NCBI RefSeq assembly: GCF_000828085.3 | Contig: NZ_JXCA02000002.1 | Location: forward strand, 71,136-135,135 | DNA: 64,000 nucleotides | Direction: 5' to 3' | From: Scytonema tolypothrichoides VB-61278 | Lineage (GTDB): Bacteria; Cyanobacteriota; Cyanobacteriia; Cyanobacteriales; Nostocaceae | Shown: one piece after another, positions 1-9,537 of the stretch | Numbering within the stretch: position 1 is the stretch's first letter | Layout of the letters: each line of letters begins with the position of its first letter | Position numbers and translations under genes: made by a program | The notes under the pieces: generated by a model | Seen by the model: the letters and a program-made list of their open reading frames with translations, nothing else | What the model was told of the DNA's origin: nothing | The model's database searches: none

Positions 1-250
1 GTCCTGTACTTGTTTTGATGTTTAACAGTTTTATTACTCCTCCACAACGGTACTGGCTTAACCATCTTGATATCGTTGTCCGATGATGTCCCGACCGGGC
101 TGCTAATTCCTCTATTGTCTTAGCTTGTCCACTTTTTAGCCAAAAAAGTACTTGAATTCGTTCCTTACTTTTGCCTGTTTTCTGTCCCTTTAATAACTCT
201 TTGAGTTTTGACAACGACTCTTCTATCTCTATTTTCAGCACTCCCGACAT
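1..250 (-). CDS. IS630-type transposase N-terminal part (runs off the window edge)
   Basis: The reverse strand from the ATG at 248-250 reads open to the window edge, 83 codons, with no stop. The N-terminus is a charged helix followed by a helix-turn-helix of the kind that starts IS630/winged-helix transposases (segments QVLFWLKSGQ, IEELAARSG, TTISRWLSQYR). This part would bind the IS ends; the catalytic DDE domain would lie beyond base 1, so intactness cannot be judged. The gene starts only about 35 bases from the end of the next transposase, so two elements abut here. Family assignment is by eye and moderate in certainty. Confidence 0.6.
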   Translation of the reverse strand, partial: MSGVLKIEIEESLSKLKELLKGQKTGKSKERIQVLFWLKSGQAKTIEELAARSGHHRTTISRWLSQYRCGGVIKLLNIKTSTG

Positions 251-284
251 TTTCACTTTTCCTCATCGTCATCCCTCCATCTAT

Positions 285-1271
285 TTATAGCATTCTTTTT
301 TCTATTTGATCTAACTGAGTCTCTAGATAAGTCCAGTGGGCTAGAAGGTAAGCAGTCAAAGAAAGGATGAGCAAGCGTATCATTCCAAGTAGAGTACCTT
401 GACCAAAGCGATGTAAACCAAAACGATGCTTTATGGTTTTGAACCAGCCCTCTATCTGCCACCTTCGCTTTCCCCACCACTTAATAGTGCTAGTTTTCAA
501 AGGTCTAGTTGATAACACAAATCTCTTTTCTAGCCTGCCATTATCACGTTTAAGGTAGTACCAAGAAACGGTAACAGGAAATTTTAAGCCAACCAAACGA
601 ACTTGTTGCCCCTGTTTGTGTAAATGTCTTAAAACTCTTCCGTCATTCAATTTACGGCTAATTGCTACACCTGTAATTGCATGATATTTCAGTTTGCGTA
701 TGCCGTGGATGAATTCTACACTACCAAAGGCTGTATCAGCCAAAATCATTACCTGAAAATGTTTAGTCAGTAATGGTGGTAAAAGTTTGACCAATTTCAG
801 CCCTAGTTGCGCTTGCGAAGGTGTACCCTTACCTCTCCATACTCGAAAACTCCAAGGTATACGCCACTTTCCAACTACCAAATAGAGTACCACCATATGT
901 AATCCTCGCTTACCGTTGTAAACTGAGATTAGATCCTCAAATTCTTTGAATTTTCCTCGTTTTTTCAAAGTTGGTAGTTCCGTAATTACCTGTAAAAATG
1001 GTTTACGTCCTTTACCCGATTTAGATAAAGTTTTTAAAACTATTTCCAGTATTTGGTTACGAACTGTACGGATAATTGACCGTGTTGACCAGGGGTTGAT
1101 ATTCAAAAACCGACTTAAGGCACTTGCTGACTTGGTTTTAGAGTTTTCTGGTAATGGATTTCCTTGCGCTTCCAAGAATAATCCCAGCATTGCTTCAAGA
1201 TTATCTTTCTGGTACTGCGTGGGCATCAATTCTTTGAGGGTATAGACTAGTTCTTGGGCGTATCCAAGCAT
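285..1271 (-). mobile_element. IS4-type DDE transposase
   Basis: A 328-residue transposase that would cut and join the ends of its own element. The second catalytic Asp is visible at D179 (motif ILADTAFGS), and the third acidic residue is E274 in RRWQIEGWFKTIKH, matching the IS4-superfamily R-(3)-E-(6)-K signature (R270, E274, K281). The first acidic residue is less clear: around residue 98 the protein reads ITELPTLKKRG, where I would expect a DLTTL-like motif, so E98 may replace the usual Asp. Terminal inverted repeats could not be fixed. The reading frame is full length for the family. Start ATG at 1271. Confidence 0.75.
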
Positions 1272-1824
1272 TGTTCTTGCTTTATTTGATTAGATATTTC
1301 ACGCCCTTTTTCTCATATTTTCTGCTATCAAAGCAAATTCAAACTCCAAAATTGAAATTTTAAAATTAGTGAGCGATACGCGGAGCGTCAAGCCTATGAC
1401 TAACGTCACGCTTCGCTATCGGCTTATCGCACTATGGGATGACGCAAAGGATCATCTGTGCATCTTAATGCCTTTTGCGACAACATATGTAATATTACGT
1501 TAAGAATTAGTTACATTTATAACTCATAAAGACTGACTTAGCTCTCTTCCTGTACCGTCACATTTTAGTACTCTTTATTTGCCTTTTACGGGTTTGTTCG
1601 GTCAGGTGCAAGATGTGAGTTAACCCATACAGATGTTTAATCCTGATTTTCTAGAGCTACAAACTAGCTGCGCATTTGTAGGTAGGAACTTTAACACTTG
1701 TTCTGAACGTAGTACGCAAGGTACTTAGTGTGGTAAGCTAGGACTTCAACATTTGCTGAAGCCCCGTGTCTTTAGACCGGGGTTGCTTACATCCAGCAAT
1801 AGCCCCAACAAGAAAATCCCTTCC
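1272..1824. other. Intergenic stretch with GC-rich repeat and a hairpin
   Basis: No gene seen. It holds a palindromic cyanobacterial repeat around 1370-1440 (GCGATACGC, GGAGCGTCAAGCC and related words) and a hairpin at 1763-1783 (CCCCG-T-GTCT, loop TT, AGACCGGGG) resembling the ends of IS200/IS605-type elements. Confidence 0.5.
1763..1783. repeat. Hairpin, IS200/IS605-end-like
   Basis: Nine-base-pair stem with one bulged T. A related but perfect palindrome (CCCCGTCC/GGACGGGG) is found inside the PEP-synthase-like gene at 30324-30345. Such hairpins mark ends of single-strand transposons in cyanobacteria; the assignment is inference. Confidence 0.4.
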
Positions 1825-2979
1825 TCAAGAAGAACGAAAAAGAACTCGCCCTGGAAGCACCTCATCGTTAATCTTGGCGTAAACCCGCAAACATGCACAA
1901 ACCTCCCCGCGCACTCCACCAATATCTAATTGCAAATCGTCTTTTGACCAATTAAAAACGTCTGCATAAGTTCCCCATAATGGACGAATTTGCACAAGAT
2001 AACCAGCATGACGCGTTTTCTCAACGATTGAGTCAAGAGTACGCCGCGCTTCTTGTTGCAATTTACCCCACCAAGAATAACGTTCAGCACATGGCAAATA
2101 CACTAAAGAGTGTATTGCTTCATCTAAATCTAGTCTGGCACGCAAAGCGACAACTGGATCAATATTATCGGCAGTGGTTTGGACTCGTCGGAAGCGGTCT
2201 ATCAGTGCTGTGACATATTTAGATTTTTCTCTTTCATCATTTAAAGACCTTACACCAAATCTATCAACACTTTTGAGTGCATGGTGCAAAGATGAGTCTA
2301 GTTCAATAAATGTAAGAAAAGTAGAAACGATTCCAGCTAACAAATCAAGTTCTCCATCTCGTTTTTCTATTATTAATCGTGGATCAAAATCAACTTGGTC
2401 TGATAAGTATAAGCCAGTGGCTTTTACCTTCCCTATCAAACCAGGATAGATATTTTCATTGCGGATGAAAGGTAGTGACAAGTGCGCTTGCTCATCTTTT
2501 CTCGCACCCATTTGACTTGCTTCCATCAACATTTGTTCTTGCCAAATATGAGCTATTTTCTCAGGAACGCGCAGTAACAAACGTTGCATCTCGTTCCACA
2601 AATCACTATCATTAGTGCTGATAAATTGGTAATCACCTATATAGTTTGAGAGTTCTCGGTCAGAGAGCAAAGCTTTGCCAATTTGTTTTAATTTGAGTTC
2701 GTCTTTTAGTTCACTGGTGACTGGTTCTAACACATCTTCCCAACAGGAATGTTCTTGTGAGGACAAGACAGTTTCCTCACAAAAAAATTCCTGTTGAAAT
2801 GCTTCTTGCAAAAGTATATCTAATTCCCTCAGCAATTCTTGACAAGCACGGGTTCCTGGGTCTGTAGTTGCTGTTTTTAAAGCTTCTTGTAATTGAGTCC
2901 GCAGTCCATGCAAATTCAACCGCAGTACCCAGGCTAAATTTGAGTTGTCAGTTTTTAATAACTTGCTGAGGTGCTGCAT
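1825..2979 (-). CDS. Unrecognised protein, third gene of the GTPase/Hsp70-like cassette
   Basis: A 384-residue soluble protein, rich in leucine and glutamate in its first two thirds and predicted largely helical by eye, with a less helical, Trp-containing C-terminal third (DVFNWSKDDLQLDIGG, then CACLRVYAKINDEV). No signal peptide, membrane segment or catalytic motif is recognised. It follows the Hsp70-like gene on the same strand after 132 bases, most of which is a tandem repeat (3028-3111). The three genes are probably one transcription unit. By context it could be an adaptor or regulator of the two nucleotide-binding proteins, but that is inference; I do not know the family. Confidence 0.75.
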   Translation of the reverse strand: MQHLSKLLKTDNSNLAWVLRLNLHGLRTQLQEALKTATTDPGTRACQELLRELDILLQEAFQQEFFCEETVLSSQEHSCWEDVLEPVTSELKDELKLKQIGKALLSDRELSNYIGDYQFISTNDSDLWNEMQRLLLRVPEKIAHIWQEQMLMEASQMGARKDEQAHLSLPFIRNENIYPGLIGKVKATGLYLSDQVDFDPRLIIEKRDGELDLLAGIVSTFLTFIELDSSLHHALKSVDRFGVRSLNDEREKSKYVTALIDRFRRVQTTADNIDPVVALRARLDLDEAIHSLVYLPCAERYSWWGKLQQEARRTLDSIVEKTRHAGYLVQIRPLWGTYADVFNWSKDDLQLDIGGVRGEVCACLRVYAKINDEVLPGRVLFRSS

Positions 2980-3027
2980 AAATCCTCCGTTTTGAGTTTT
3001 AAATTTCTCTCGTTCCCAATTTCTCCA

Positions 3028-3111
3028 CAGTGAACAGTGAACAGTGAACAGTGACCAGTGACCAGTGAACAGTGAACAGTGACCAGTGATAACTGATAAC
3101 TGATAACTGTT
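3028..3111. repeat. Short tandem repeat cluster (CAGTGAA / CAGTGAC / AACTGAT units)
   Basis: Seven-base units, about seven of CAGTGAA/CAGTGAC type followed by GATAACT-type units, begin right at the stop codon of the Hsp70-like gene. Same repeat family as at 12837, 26663, 33055 and 41835. Confidence 0.85.
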
Positions 3112-6100
3112 TCAATGTTCTCCAGAAAACGGGTCACGTTCTGCCTTAACATCGTTAGGTTGTGGTTGCAGATTATCTCGAAAAACACATCCTTCTTGCT
3201 TAAGACATTCTGGATTTGCTGATGTCAAATAAGGGACTTCAAAAGCATGTACTCTCAGAATACCTTTTTTGTTGAGAGAAACATAATATCGGCAAGGATA
3301 TTCACTTTTGACTTCTGGTTCGGGTAATTCACCAATGAGTTCCCATCTATTAGATTTTGGGTTATGAAATTGAAAGTAGAATGTATGTTTTCCACTTGTG
3401 GGAAACGGAGGTAATTGAGCAATTAATCCCGTGATTTGTGGCTGTATAGTACCATCGTCATAGCGAAAGACTCGAACATCCTTGCTGTAGTTTTTTCCAG
3501 CTTCAAATACGACGGTATGAGCATCTGTTTTCAAAGCATTTGCTGATTCAGCAACATTCACAGCAATATCACATACCACCTGCTCATCTTCAGAAATAAC
3601 TTCTGGTATTCCTATGGCTTTCGCCGCATCAAGACAGGGAATATCAACAGGAATTAAGTAATGAGGATTTCCTTTGCAAAGCAGTAAATCGATATCAAGC
3701 TTTTGATTAATTTCAAACTGGACTTTGATGGAGTTTTTAAAATCCTCCTCACTCATGTCTAGTTTCTTTCTCAAAGCATCGCCATTATAACTACCCCAAA
3801 GTTGAGGTTTGATATTCTCAAAATCCTGACGTATAATATTATTGGTCAATTGCATACCTTGCCAACTGCTGCGAAATTTCGCCATTGCATCGTCAGCTTT
3901 GAGTTGATAAAGTTCTTGACCTGCTTGAAAAATGGGGTCTAAAGTTCCTCCAATCACTTCTCTTTTAAAAGAGCATGGCAGAAAATAAAATAGATTTTTG
4001 ACATCAATATAGAGTTGATTTGCTCCTCTACGCAGCAATTCTTTAGATTCTTTCGGTGCAAAACCTAGTTGTCTTAATTTCTCTGCAAAACAGGCTCCAG
4101 CGGAGGTTGCAAGCTTTGTATATTCGGGTTCAAACGTGACTCGTTCCTCATTCCAAACAAAGTAGTCAGACTTGCTAAAGACTCGATAAAGTTCACGTTC
4201 AACTAATTCTAGATTGCAAGTTTTTCCAGATAGAATCAACCAATCGACTTGCTCTTTGCTACCTTGAGAATTCACAGGGGAGAAGGATTTATTCTCTAAA
4301 GCATTTTCTATCAATCCTTGGGCAATGCCAACTGCTTCTCGAATCACAGGTAAAACAGCTTTTTCAAATTGCTGCACTGTTAGTGTTACACTTAAATTAT
4401 CAACAACTTCACTTGATAATTCAATATCATTTTGTTGCAGCAATTCAGATATTTTTTGTCCATCAAGAATGAAGATGGGTTCGGGTGCATCTTGTTGGCG
4501 CTTTTGACCGAGTGTTATTTTTGCATTTTCTGCTTGTTCCCAAAGAGTGTAGAAAGTTTGGGCGCGAGAGGATGAATATTTCCAGCGCGTGGGAAGGACT
4601 TTTTCTGCTGCATTTAAAGCATCTTTGTAAGCATCGCCTTCTCGAATTTCTTTGTCTACACAAGCTAAGAGGCTACCGGGTACAAATTTGCCATTATTAA
4701 GGAAGCGATCGCTCAATTCTTCCGGCTGCACTTTCAACACATCTTTCGGTAAACGTTCTTCAGTCACGGCTGTGAGTAGACAGTCGGCGATCGCCGCCTT
4801 CAACAACAAAAACAGCCGCAGCGTCACCAACTCTCCACCCAACTGCAAATGTCCGGAAGAACCTAACAGTTTCGGAGTTAACTTATAATAGCGTCCACCG
4901 TCGCCTCGGTCTTCCCCAGGTTCAAATGGATTGATTTCTTCTAGTGTCAGGCGAATCAGTCCCAAATCAGTAGTTCCGCCACCGATATCCAAAACGAGGA
5001 CATTTTGCCACCATTTATCTCCATTGTAACGGCAACGGGTTTTGAAAGATTCAATCCCCACATTTAAATCACCGCCAAATTCTCGCCACAAAAAGAAGAT
5101 GGCTACTGATATTGCTTCGTCATAAGCCATCTGCACATCTTCGATATCCAGTTGTTTCACCAACTTCTCAATCTCGCGGCGGACAAATGGTGAGGCGATC
5201 GTTGGATAAGTCACCACTGCACGATAGAATTTACCTTCAGAACACTTACCTGGATAGCGTTGACGATAATTCTCAGTCAATGAAATCAGTTCAGCATAAG
5301 CAGACTGAAGCAGCTTATTAACCTCAATTGTATCTTCTTGACCATCAAGCGTAATTTTAAAAGAACGTTCTTGACCAAAATAGCGCTTGGGTGAATGCAG
5401 AAATCTCCCTTCTATCTCCTCCCCATTCCCAATCGTGTCTAATCTGTGCTGTCTCGATTGTTCACCTAAGGTGACTTTCACTTTTGCTGGATCATCTTTT
5501 GGTAAAGAAGGTTCCAAATTGACAACTTCTAACTCACTAGGAATTTCATTAAGACGACGATCCTTATCCAACTCTACTGATATCAAACTTTGCCACTCTA
5601 AAGGTGGAACGCGAAAAACTTCGTGATATATCTGATTCAACCGTTTGCTAGCGGCGCGACGAAACCAACCAAGACGCTTACTCAAACAAATTTCTATTTG
5701 TCGGATAGCTTCCAACAACTGAATACTGTCAACGCCTCGAAAAAGTTGTTCCCCCAAATTGTTGTTAACAGAATGAGGATTTGAAACAAAATCTTTACTC
5801 AGTTCAGTTAAAAACTTTTGCCATTCCTGTTCCCAAGTATGACGACTGATACCTGGTACATCATCCACAGGACGCTGATTCAACCATTGTGCCATACGTT
5901 CCCGTAGCCGTACCTCTTGTTCCCCAGGTAAACTATCTGGAGTGACGATGACTTTGGGATCGTAAAGCGTCACAGTAGAATTAGAAGTACCGAAATCGAT
6001 AGCAAACCAGCCTGGATAAGTAATTTCTGGTTTTTTACCTTCCTGGGGTGGTTCGGATTTGTAAAAAGGTCCTGGTAGTGGCGATGGTAGCGTATCTCTC

Positions 6101-6528
6101 ACTGACATTTCTATCACAGTATTTTCTATGCCTGCATAAGTCCATATATTGCACTCCGCCGTAGAGTTTTTGCTTGTAAATAAATTAGGGTTACCTATTT
6201 CATCCGAATCAAAATACTCAACAATAACTTGCAAAGTGCAATTCGCACCTGCTGGTAGTGGTTCATTCCACCTACACTCAGTTTGCTTTAATCGCTGTGG
6301 TGTAGAAAGTCTCAGAAATCTACTAGCGCTAAAGTTAACACTTTTATAAGCAGATTGTATTTGTGCTGCTAAGTTTTCTGGAGTTCCGCTGACAACAATA
6401 TCAATTTTGGAGATATGAGGGAAATTAAAACTCTCAGTAGGTTTAATTTCAATAACTGGCAGAAGTAATAACTCATCATCTTTCGTACGCAGTTGATAGC
6501 GATTTAAAAGCTCAATTTTAACAGGCAT
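3112..6528 (-). CDS. Large Hsp70-like (actin-fold) ATPase
   Basis: A 1138-residue protein with all three nucleotide-binding motifs of the actin/Hsp70 fold: phosphate-1 DFGTSNST (178-185), phosphate-2 DIGGGTTD (514-521) and an adenosine-type LILSGKT (764-770). It is preceded by a domain of about 170 residues with no recognised match and followed by about 370 residues including a beta-rich end (HTFYFQFHNPKSNRW). DnaK has its motifs near residues 10, 194 and 338, so the domain here is much expanded. No canonical DnaK substrate-binding domain is seen. It lies between a dynamin-like GTPase and an unknown gene. The pairing recalls bacterial SrfB/SrfC-type proteins, but homology is not shown. Start ATG at 6528; the start is uncertain by little because the frame opens just upstream. 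Confidence 0.85.
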   Translation of the reverse strand: MPVKIELLNRYQLRTKDDELLLLPVIEIKPTESFNFPHISKIDIVVSGTPENLAAQIQSAYKSVNFSASRFLRLSTPQRLKQTECRWNEPLPAGANCTLQVIVEYFDSDEIGNPNLFTSKNSTAECNIWTYAGIENTVIEMSVRDTLPSPLPGPFYKSEPPQEGKKPEITYPGWFAIDFGTSNSTVTLYDPKVIVTPDSLPGEQEVRLRERMAQWLNQRPVDDVPGISRHTWEQEWQKFLTELSKDFVSNPHSVNNNLGEQLFRGVDSIQLLEAIRQIEICLSKRLGWFRRAASKRLNQIYHEVFRVPPLEWQSLISVELDKDRRLNEIPSELEVVNLEPSLPKDDPAKVKVTLGEQSRQHRLDTIGNGEEIEGRFLHSPKRYFGQERSFKITLDGQEDTIEVNKLLQSAYAELISLTENYRQRYPGKCSEGKFYRAVVTYPTIASPFVRREIEKLVKQLDIEDVQMAYDEAISVAIFFLWREFGGDLNVGIESFKTRCRYNGDKWWQNVLVLDIGGGTTDLGLIRLTLEEINPFEPGEDRGDGGRYYKLTPKLLGSSGHLQLGGELVTLRLFLLLKAAIADCLLTAVTEERLPKDVLKVQPEELSDRFLNNGKFVPGSLLACVDKEIREGDAYKDALNAAEKVLPTRWKYSSSRAQTFYTLWEQAENAKITLGQKRQQDAPEPIFILDGQKISELLQQNDIELSSEVVDNLSVTLTVQQFEKAVLPVIREAVGIAQGLIENALENKSFSPVNSQGSKEQVDWLILSGKTCNLELVERELYRVFSKSDYFVWNEERVTFEPEYTKLATSAGACFAEKLRQLGFAPKESKELLRRGANQLYIDVKNLFYFLPCSFKREVIGGTLDPIFQAGQELYQLKADDAMAKFRSSWQGMQLTNNIIRQDFENIKPQLWGSYNGDALRKKLDMSEEDFKNSIKVQFEINQKLDIDLLLCKGNPHYLIPVDIPCLDAAKAIGIPEVISEDEQVVCDIAVNVAESANALKTDAHTVVFEAGKNYSKDVRVFRYDDGTIQPQITGLIAQLPPFPTSGKHTFYFQFHNPKSNRWELIGELPEPEVKSEYPCRYYVSLNKKGILRVHAFEVPYLTSANPECLKQEGCVFRDNLQPQPNDVKAERDPFSGEH

Positions 6529-6969
6529 TTCATCTATTGCTTGAAATTCGATTATCGTTAGTCGCTATATAGCAATCCTATATGAGTTGTAAAAATTATC
6601 GTAGACGCGCAGCGGCTTCCCGAAGGGTACCGCCAAGACGAGGCAGTGCGTTGCGGGGGTTCCCCCCGACGGTGCGACCTGCCGTGCCGAGAACGCCAAG
6701 AAAAGAAACAGAGAATTTCATGAATCATTTAGAATTGCTATATCTACATTTACTATCTCAACAACCGTAATTTTTTACAAATGGTTTAGGATTGTCATAC
6801 CAATCCGCGCAGGATTTGTGTGAAAGTGCCTGCGCTTGCGTTTAACTCTCCTCTCTCTCTTTCTTGGCGTCCTACCCTGCGGGAAGCCGCTGCGCGTCTA
6901 CGGCGTCTTGGCGGTTCGATAAATACTATTTTGTCTCACGCACCAGGCGCAAAGAAGAGTGCAACAACT
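6529..6969. other. Repeat-filled gap between GTPase and Hsp70-like genes
   Basis: No gene. It contains an inverted-repeat element (6567-6743), a second degenerate end pair (about 6772-6830) and a GC-rich palindromic repeat at about 6870-6915 (GCGGGAAGCCGCTGCGCGTC). The insertions separate two genes that probably form one cassette. Confidence 0.7.
6567..6743. mobile_element. MITE-like element with ATATAGCAAT ends, copy 1
   Basis: 177 bases. The left end ATATAGCAATCCTATATGA pairs with the right end TCATTTAGAATTGCTATAT as an imperfect inverted repeat of about 20 bases, with 10 perfect terminal bases. The inside is filled with GC-rich palindromic repeat. The same termini occur at 12730-12836 and 63795-63934. 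No coding capacity, so non-autonomous. Confidence 0.7.
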
Positions 6970-9537
6970 CTAATGACTCATCTCCTGTGGATAAGAAATT
7001 GTTGGAATTTGAGAAAGAGTTTCTAACCAAGGTGGAATCGGGGTAGAAGTTTGCTCTTGTGCAGATACTATCTGTCTCAATAAAGGTTCATGTTTCGACT
7101 TTAAAAGTTCTTGCAAATTGTCTACAATTTCTTTCAAAGCTCTAGAAAAAGAAGATTTCACCTGTTTAGTTAACTGACTCACATATTGCACAAGGTGCAA
7201 CCCTGCACTCGTCGTGATTTCGTCTCGCAGTCGTAAAACGGCAATTTGATGATTAAATGGTCTAGGGGGAACAGGAAACTGTTTATCCGGACTCCAATCA
7301 AAGATTTGACCATTCTGATGCTTGTCGTCCTTGCGTGCTAGAGGAAATAAAATGTCAGCATTGATAGGAGCAGCACTACTAGCCAATCCACTGTGTTGAA
7401 TGATGAGATTTTGCCATTTCTTAGTAGGATCAACAGCACGCTGGAGGTTTCTGAAAAAGCGGACTTGACTTTTTCCAAATTTTTGTTCTATTTGCTGTTC
7501 CTTTTCCGGTAGCAAGATTGTACTCAGTGTTTCGCGTTCTAGTTGGACATCAGTAGATAATTTGTTGAATAAGTCGGTGACAGCTTCTGTTGTTTGCTCA
7601 TGAGCAAAACCTTGCATTTCTTTAATAGTGTTGACAAATGCTGCATAAAAATCATCGCTTTTTGTCGGAATCGAATCGTCCACTTCATCTTCTTCAAAAA
7701 AGCTTGCGCTTTTTGTCAAAGATATTGTTCCATTTTGGGTTCTATCCAAAAGCAAAGTCCACTCACTCCAATCAAAGAAGATTTTATTCGTTAATTCATT
7801 TTTAACAACTTCGCTGACTGCTACACTATGACGGTTTTTTAAAATCGGCTGCTTCTCTAAATCTTCCTGAAATCGTCTGTAGGTTGTGACTAAATTTTCA
7901 ATTGCTTCGCGCAGGGTGAAAAAAGCAGAACTTTCTTCAACTGGTATGTAAGCCGGAATTTCCTCAAGCAGATTTTTGAGATGATTCTGCTCTTTGCGCA
8001 AAACCTCAGCAGTTCTTTGAGTATCTTCTACAAGTTGCTTCATACCATGAAGAGCAACATGTTCTTTCAATAAGGAACGTAATCTACCAATACCACCATC
8101 TTCAGCATAATCGCTCAATTGTTTGTGCAAGAGACTGGAAGAAGGAAGCATTTCACCTAATTTCTGCCATTTTTCGCGCAGTTCAACCTCCTCTTGTTTG
8201 TTGGGTTTGTCTAGTTCGCTTAAGAATTCTTTTGAGCAAACTTGAACAAGAGAAGAAAGTTCTGCGAGTTTTGTTAATCCATAAAGTTGGGACAACAAAA
8301 CAATATTCTTTTTTTCTGTTGTCAAATTGTTGGCGCTGGCGATCGCCAATTTCAAAATACTAAGTTCATCAAAGACAACTTCTTCACTAAGCAGCATCTC
8401 ATAGAAAAGATCCTCAATGACGCGTTCATCGCTACTTGTGAGGGGAAGTTGATTAAAGCGTCCCACACCTACAATAATACGGTCTCTCAGGTCTTGTCCC
8501 TTATCTCGTTCTAGCATACTGCGGATTTTCGCTGCAGTCACACCGCCAGGATATCTACCGTTAAGCAGCAACAGGATAGTTTGTACATCTGTGAGTTCCC
8601 GCAAAGATAAAAAAGCATCCCGCACACCAGAGTCAGCAGCTCCCAATCCTGGAAAATCTAGGAGAATAAATTCATTACTTCCTTGCAAAGAAGACAAATC
8701 CCAAATTTCTTTTGATATTTCAACTGTCACATCTACACGGCGAATGAGCGAGAAGCTATTTTGCAAATCTTGAGCTGACGGCTGTGCTTTCTCCCAGCGT
8801 TTGGGAAGAGGCGGCAAATGCTCAAAGTTGAGTTCTAAAATATTTATAGGCGGTTGTGTAAGCCTTAGCCCTTTGTGAGCAGTCGTGTTGTCAATCTCGT
8901 AACTTTTGGCGCAGATATCTTCTTTATAAACACTGTACGTACGGACGAAAACAACGAGTTCTCTCAGCAGAGAGCGTAGTTCTAAACTCTGTTGTTTCCA
9001 CGCTTGCTCGCACCATCTCAAGATACCATTAATGTCAACTTCTCTTGTCGGATGCAAACTTTTTAGAGCATTAATCTGTGAGTCAGGAATTTCTGTGGCT
9101 TTTGCTCGTTGCTGCGCTTCCTCTAACATAAAGCGCAAGCACTCTTTTACCCCTTCACGAGAAAGATATTCAACTTTAAACTTGCCAAGTTTCGTTGTCT
9201 GAAACTCGCTTTGTTGAACAAGGTGGATAGCAGTCACATTTCCTGTGGTGGGGGTTTCACTGACTGGTAAAGCATCTGCGTAGCCAATCAAACTGCCTAG
9301 AAGTAAAGTTTTTCCACTACTGAATTCTCCCATGATACCGATTTTTACTGGCGAGGATGCAAGTTGCACTGTTCTTTGAGCAGACTGCTGAAGGCGCTGG
9401 AGACTTTCATGAAGACTGTTAGGAACCCAACTTTCTTGAGGAGGTGGGTTCTGTGAAACCAATTCTAGGCTTTGGATGACTGATTCCCCATACTCTTTGT
9501 AGCGGCGTAATTTCTCTACTGTTATATCACTGTTCAT
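6970..9537 (-). CDS. Dynamin-like large GTPase
   Basis: 855 residues from the chosen ATG at 9537, which has AGGA about seven bases upstream; the frame stays open eight codons further to 9561. P-loop GEFSSGKT at 70-77, a switch-I-type threonine in ETPTTGNVTAI, and G3 motif DFPGLG at 294-299. The usual NKxD base-recognition motif is not seen; VGVGRFNQLP occupies its expected place. The rest is long helical segments, as in bacterial dynamin-like proteins, which remodel or tether membranes. No clear transmembrane segment. It would be the first gene of a cassette with the Hsp70-like ATPase and the unknown 384-residue protein. The dynamin-like fold is well supported; the biological role is unknown. 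Confidence 0.85.
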   Translation of the reverse strand: MNSDITVEKLRRYKEYGESVIQSLELVSQNPPPQESWVPNSLHESLQRLQQSAQRTVQLASSPVKIGIMGEFSSGKTLLLGSLIGYADALPVSETPTTGNVTAIHLVQQSEFQTTKLGKFKVEYLSREGVKECLRFMLEEAQQRAKATEIPDSQINALKSLHPTREVDINGILRWCEQAWKQQSLELRSLLRELVVFVRTYSVYKEDICAKSYEIDNTTAHKGLRLTQPPINILELNFEHLPPLPKRWEKAQPSAQDLQNSFSLIRRVDVTVEISKEIWDLSSLQGSNEFILLDFPGLGAADSGVRDAFLSLRELTDVQTILLLLNGRYPGGVTAAKIRSMLERDKGQDLRDRIIVGVGRFNQLPLTSSDERVIEDLFYEMLLSEEVVFDELSILKLAIASANNLTTEKKNIVLLSQLYGLTKLAELSSLVQVCSKEFLSELDKPNKQEEVELREKWQKLGEMLPSSSLLHKQLSDYAEDGGIGRLRSLLKEHVALHGMKQLVEDTQRTAEVLRKEQNHLKNLLEEIPAYIPVEESSAFFTLREAIENLVTTYRRFQEDLEKQPILKNRHSVAVSEVVKNELTNKIFFDWSEWTLLLDRTQNGTISLTKSASFFEEDEVDDSIPTKSDDFYAAFVNTIKEMQGFAHEQTTEAVTDLFNKLSTDVQLERETLSTILLPEKEQQIEQKFGKSQVRFFRNLQRAVDPTKKWQNLIIQHSGLASSAAPINADILFPLARKDDKHQNGQIFDWSPDKQFPVPPRPFNHQIAVLRLRDEITTSAGLHLVQYVSQLTKQVKSSFSRALKEIVDNLQELLKSKHEPLLRQIVSAQEQTSTPIPPWLETLSQIPTISYPQEMSH

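Noticed and set aside
946-1245. 99-codon open frame on the plus strand
   Set aside because: It lies opposite the transposase gene and has no recognisable protein content.
3028-3111. Direct repeats that might look like a CRISPR array
   Set aside because: Units are only seven bases with no spacers; these are short tandem repeats common in filamentous cyanobacteria. No cas gene is seen.
1825-9537. Naming the cassette SrfABC
   Set aside because: Gene order and sizes differ and no alignment could be run; kept only as a comparison.
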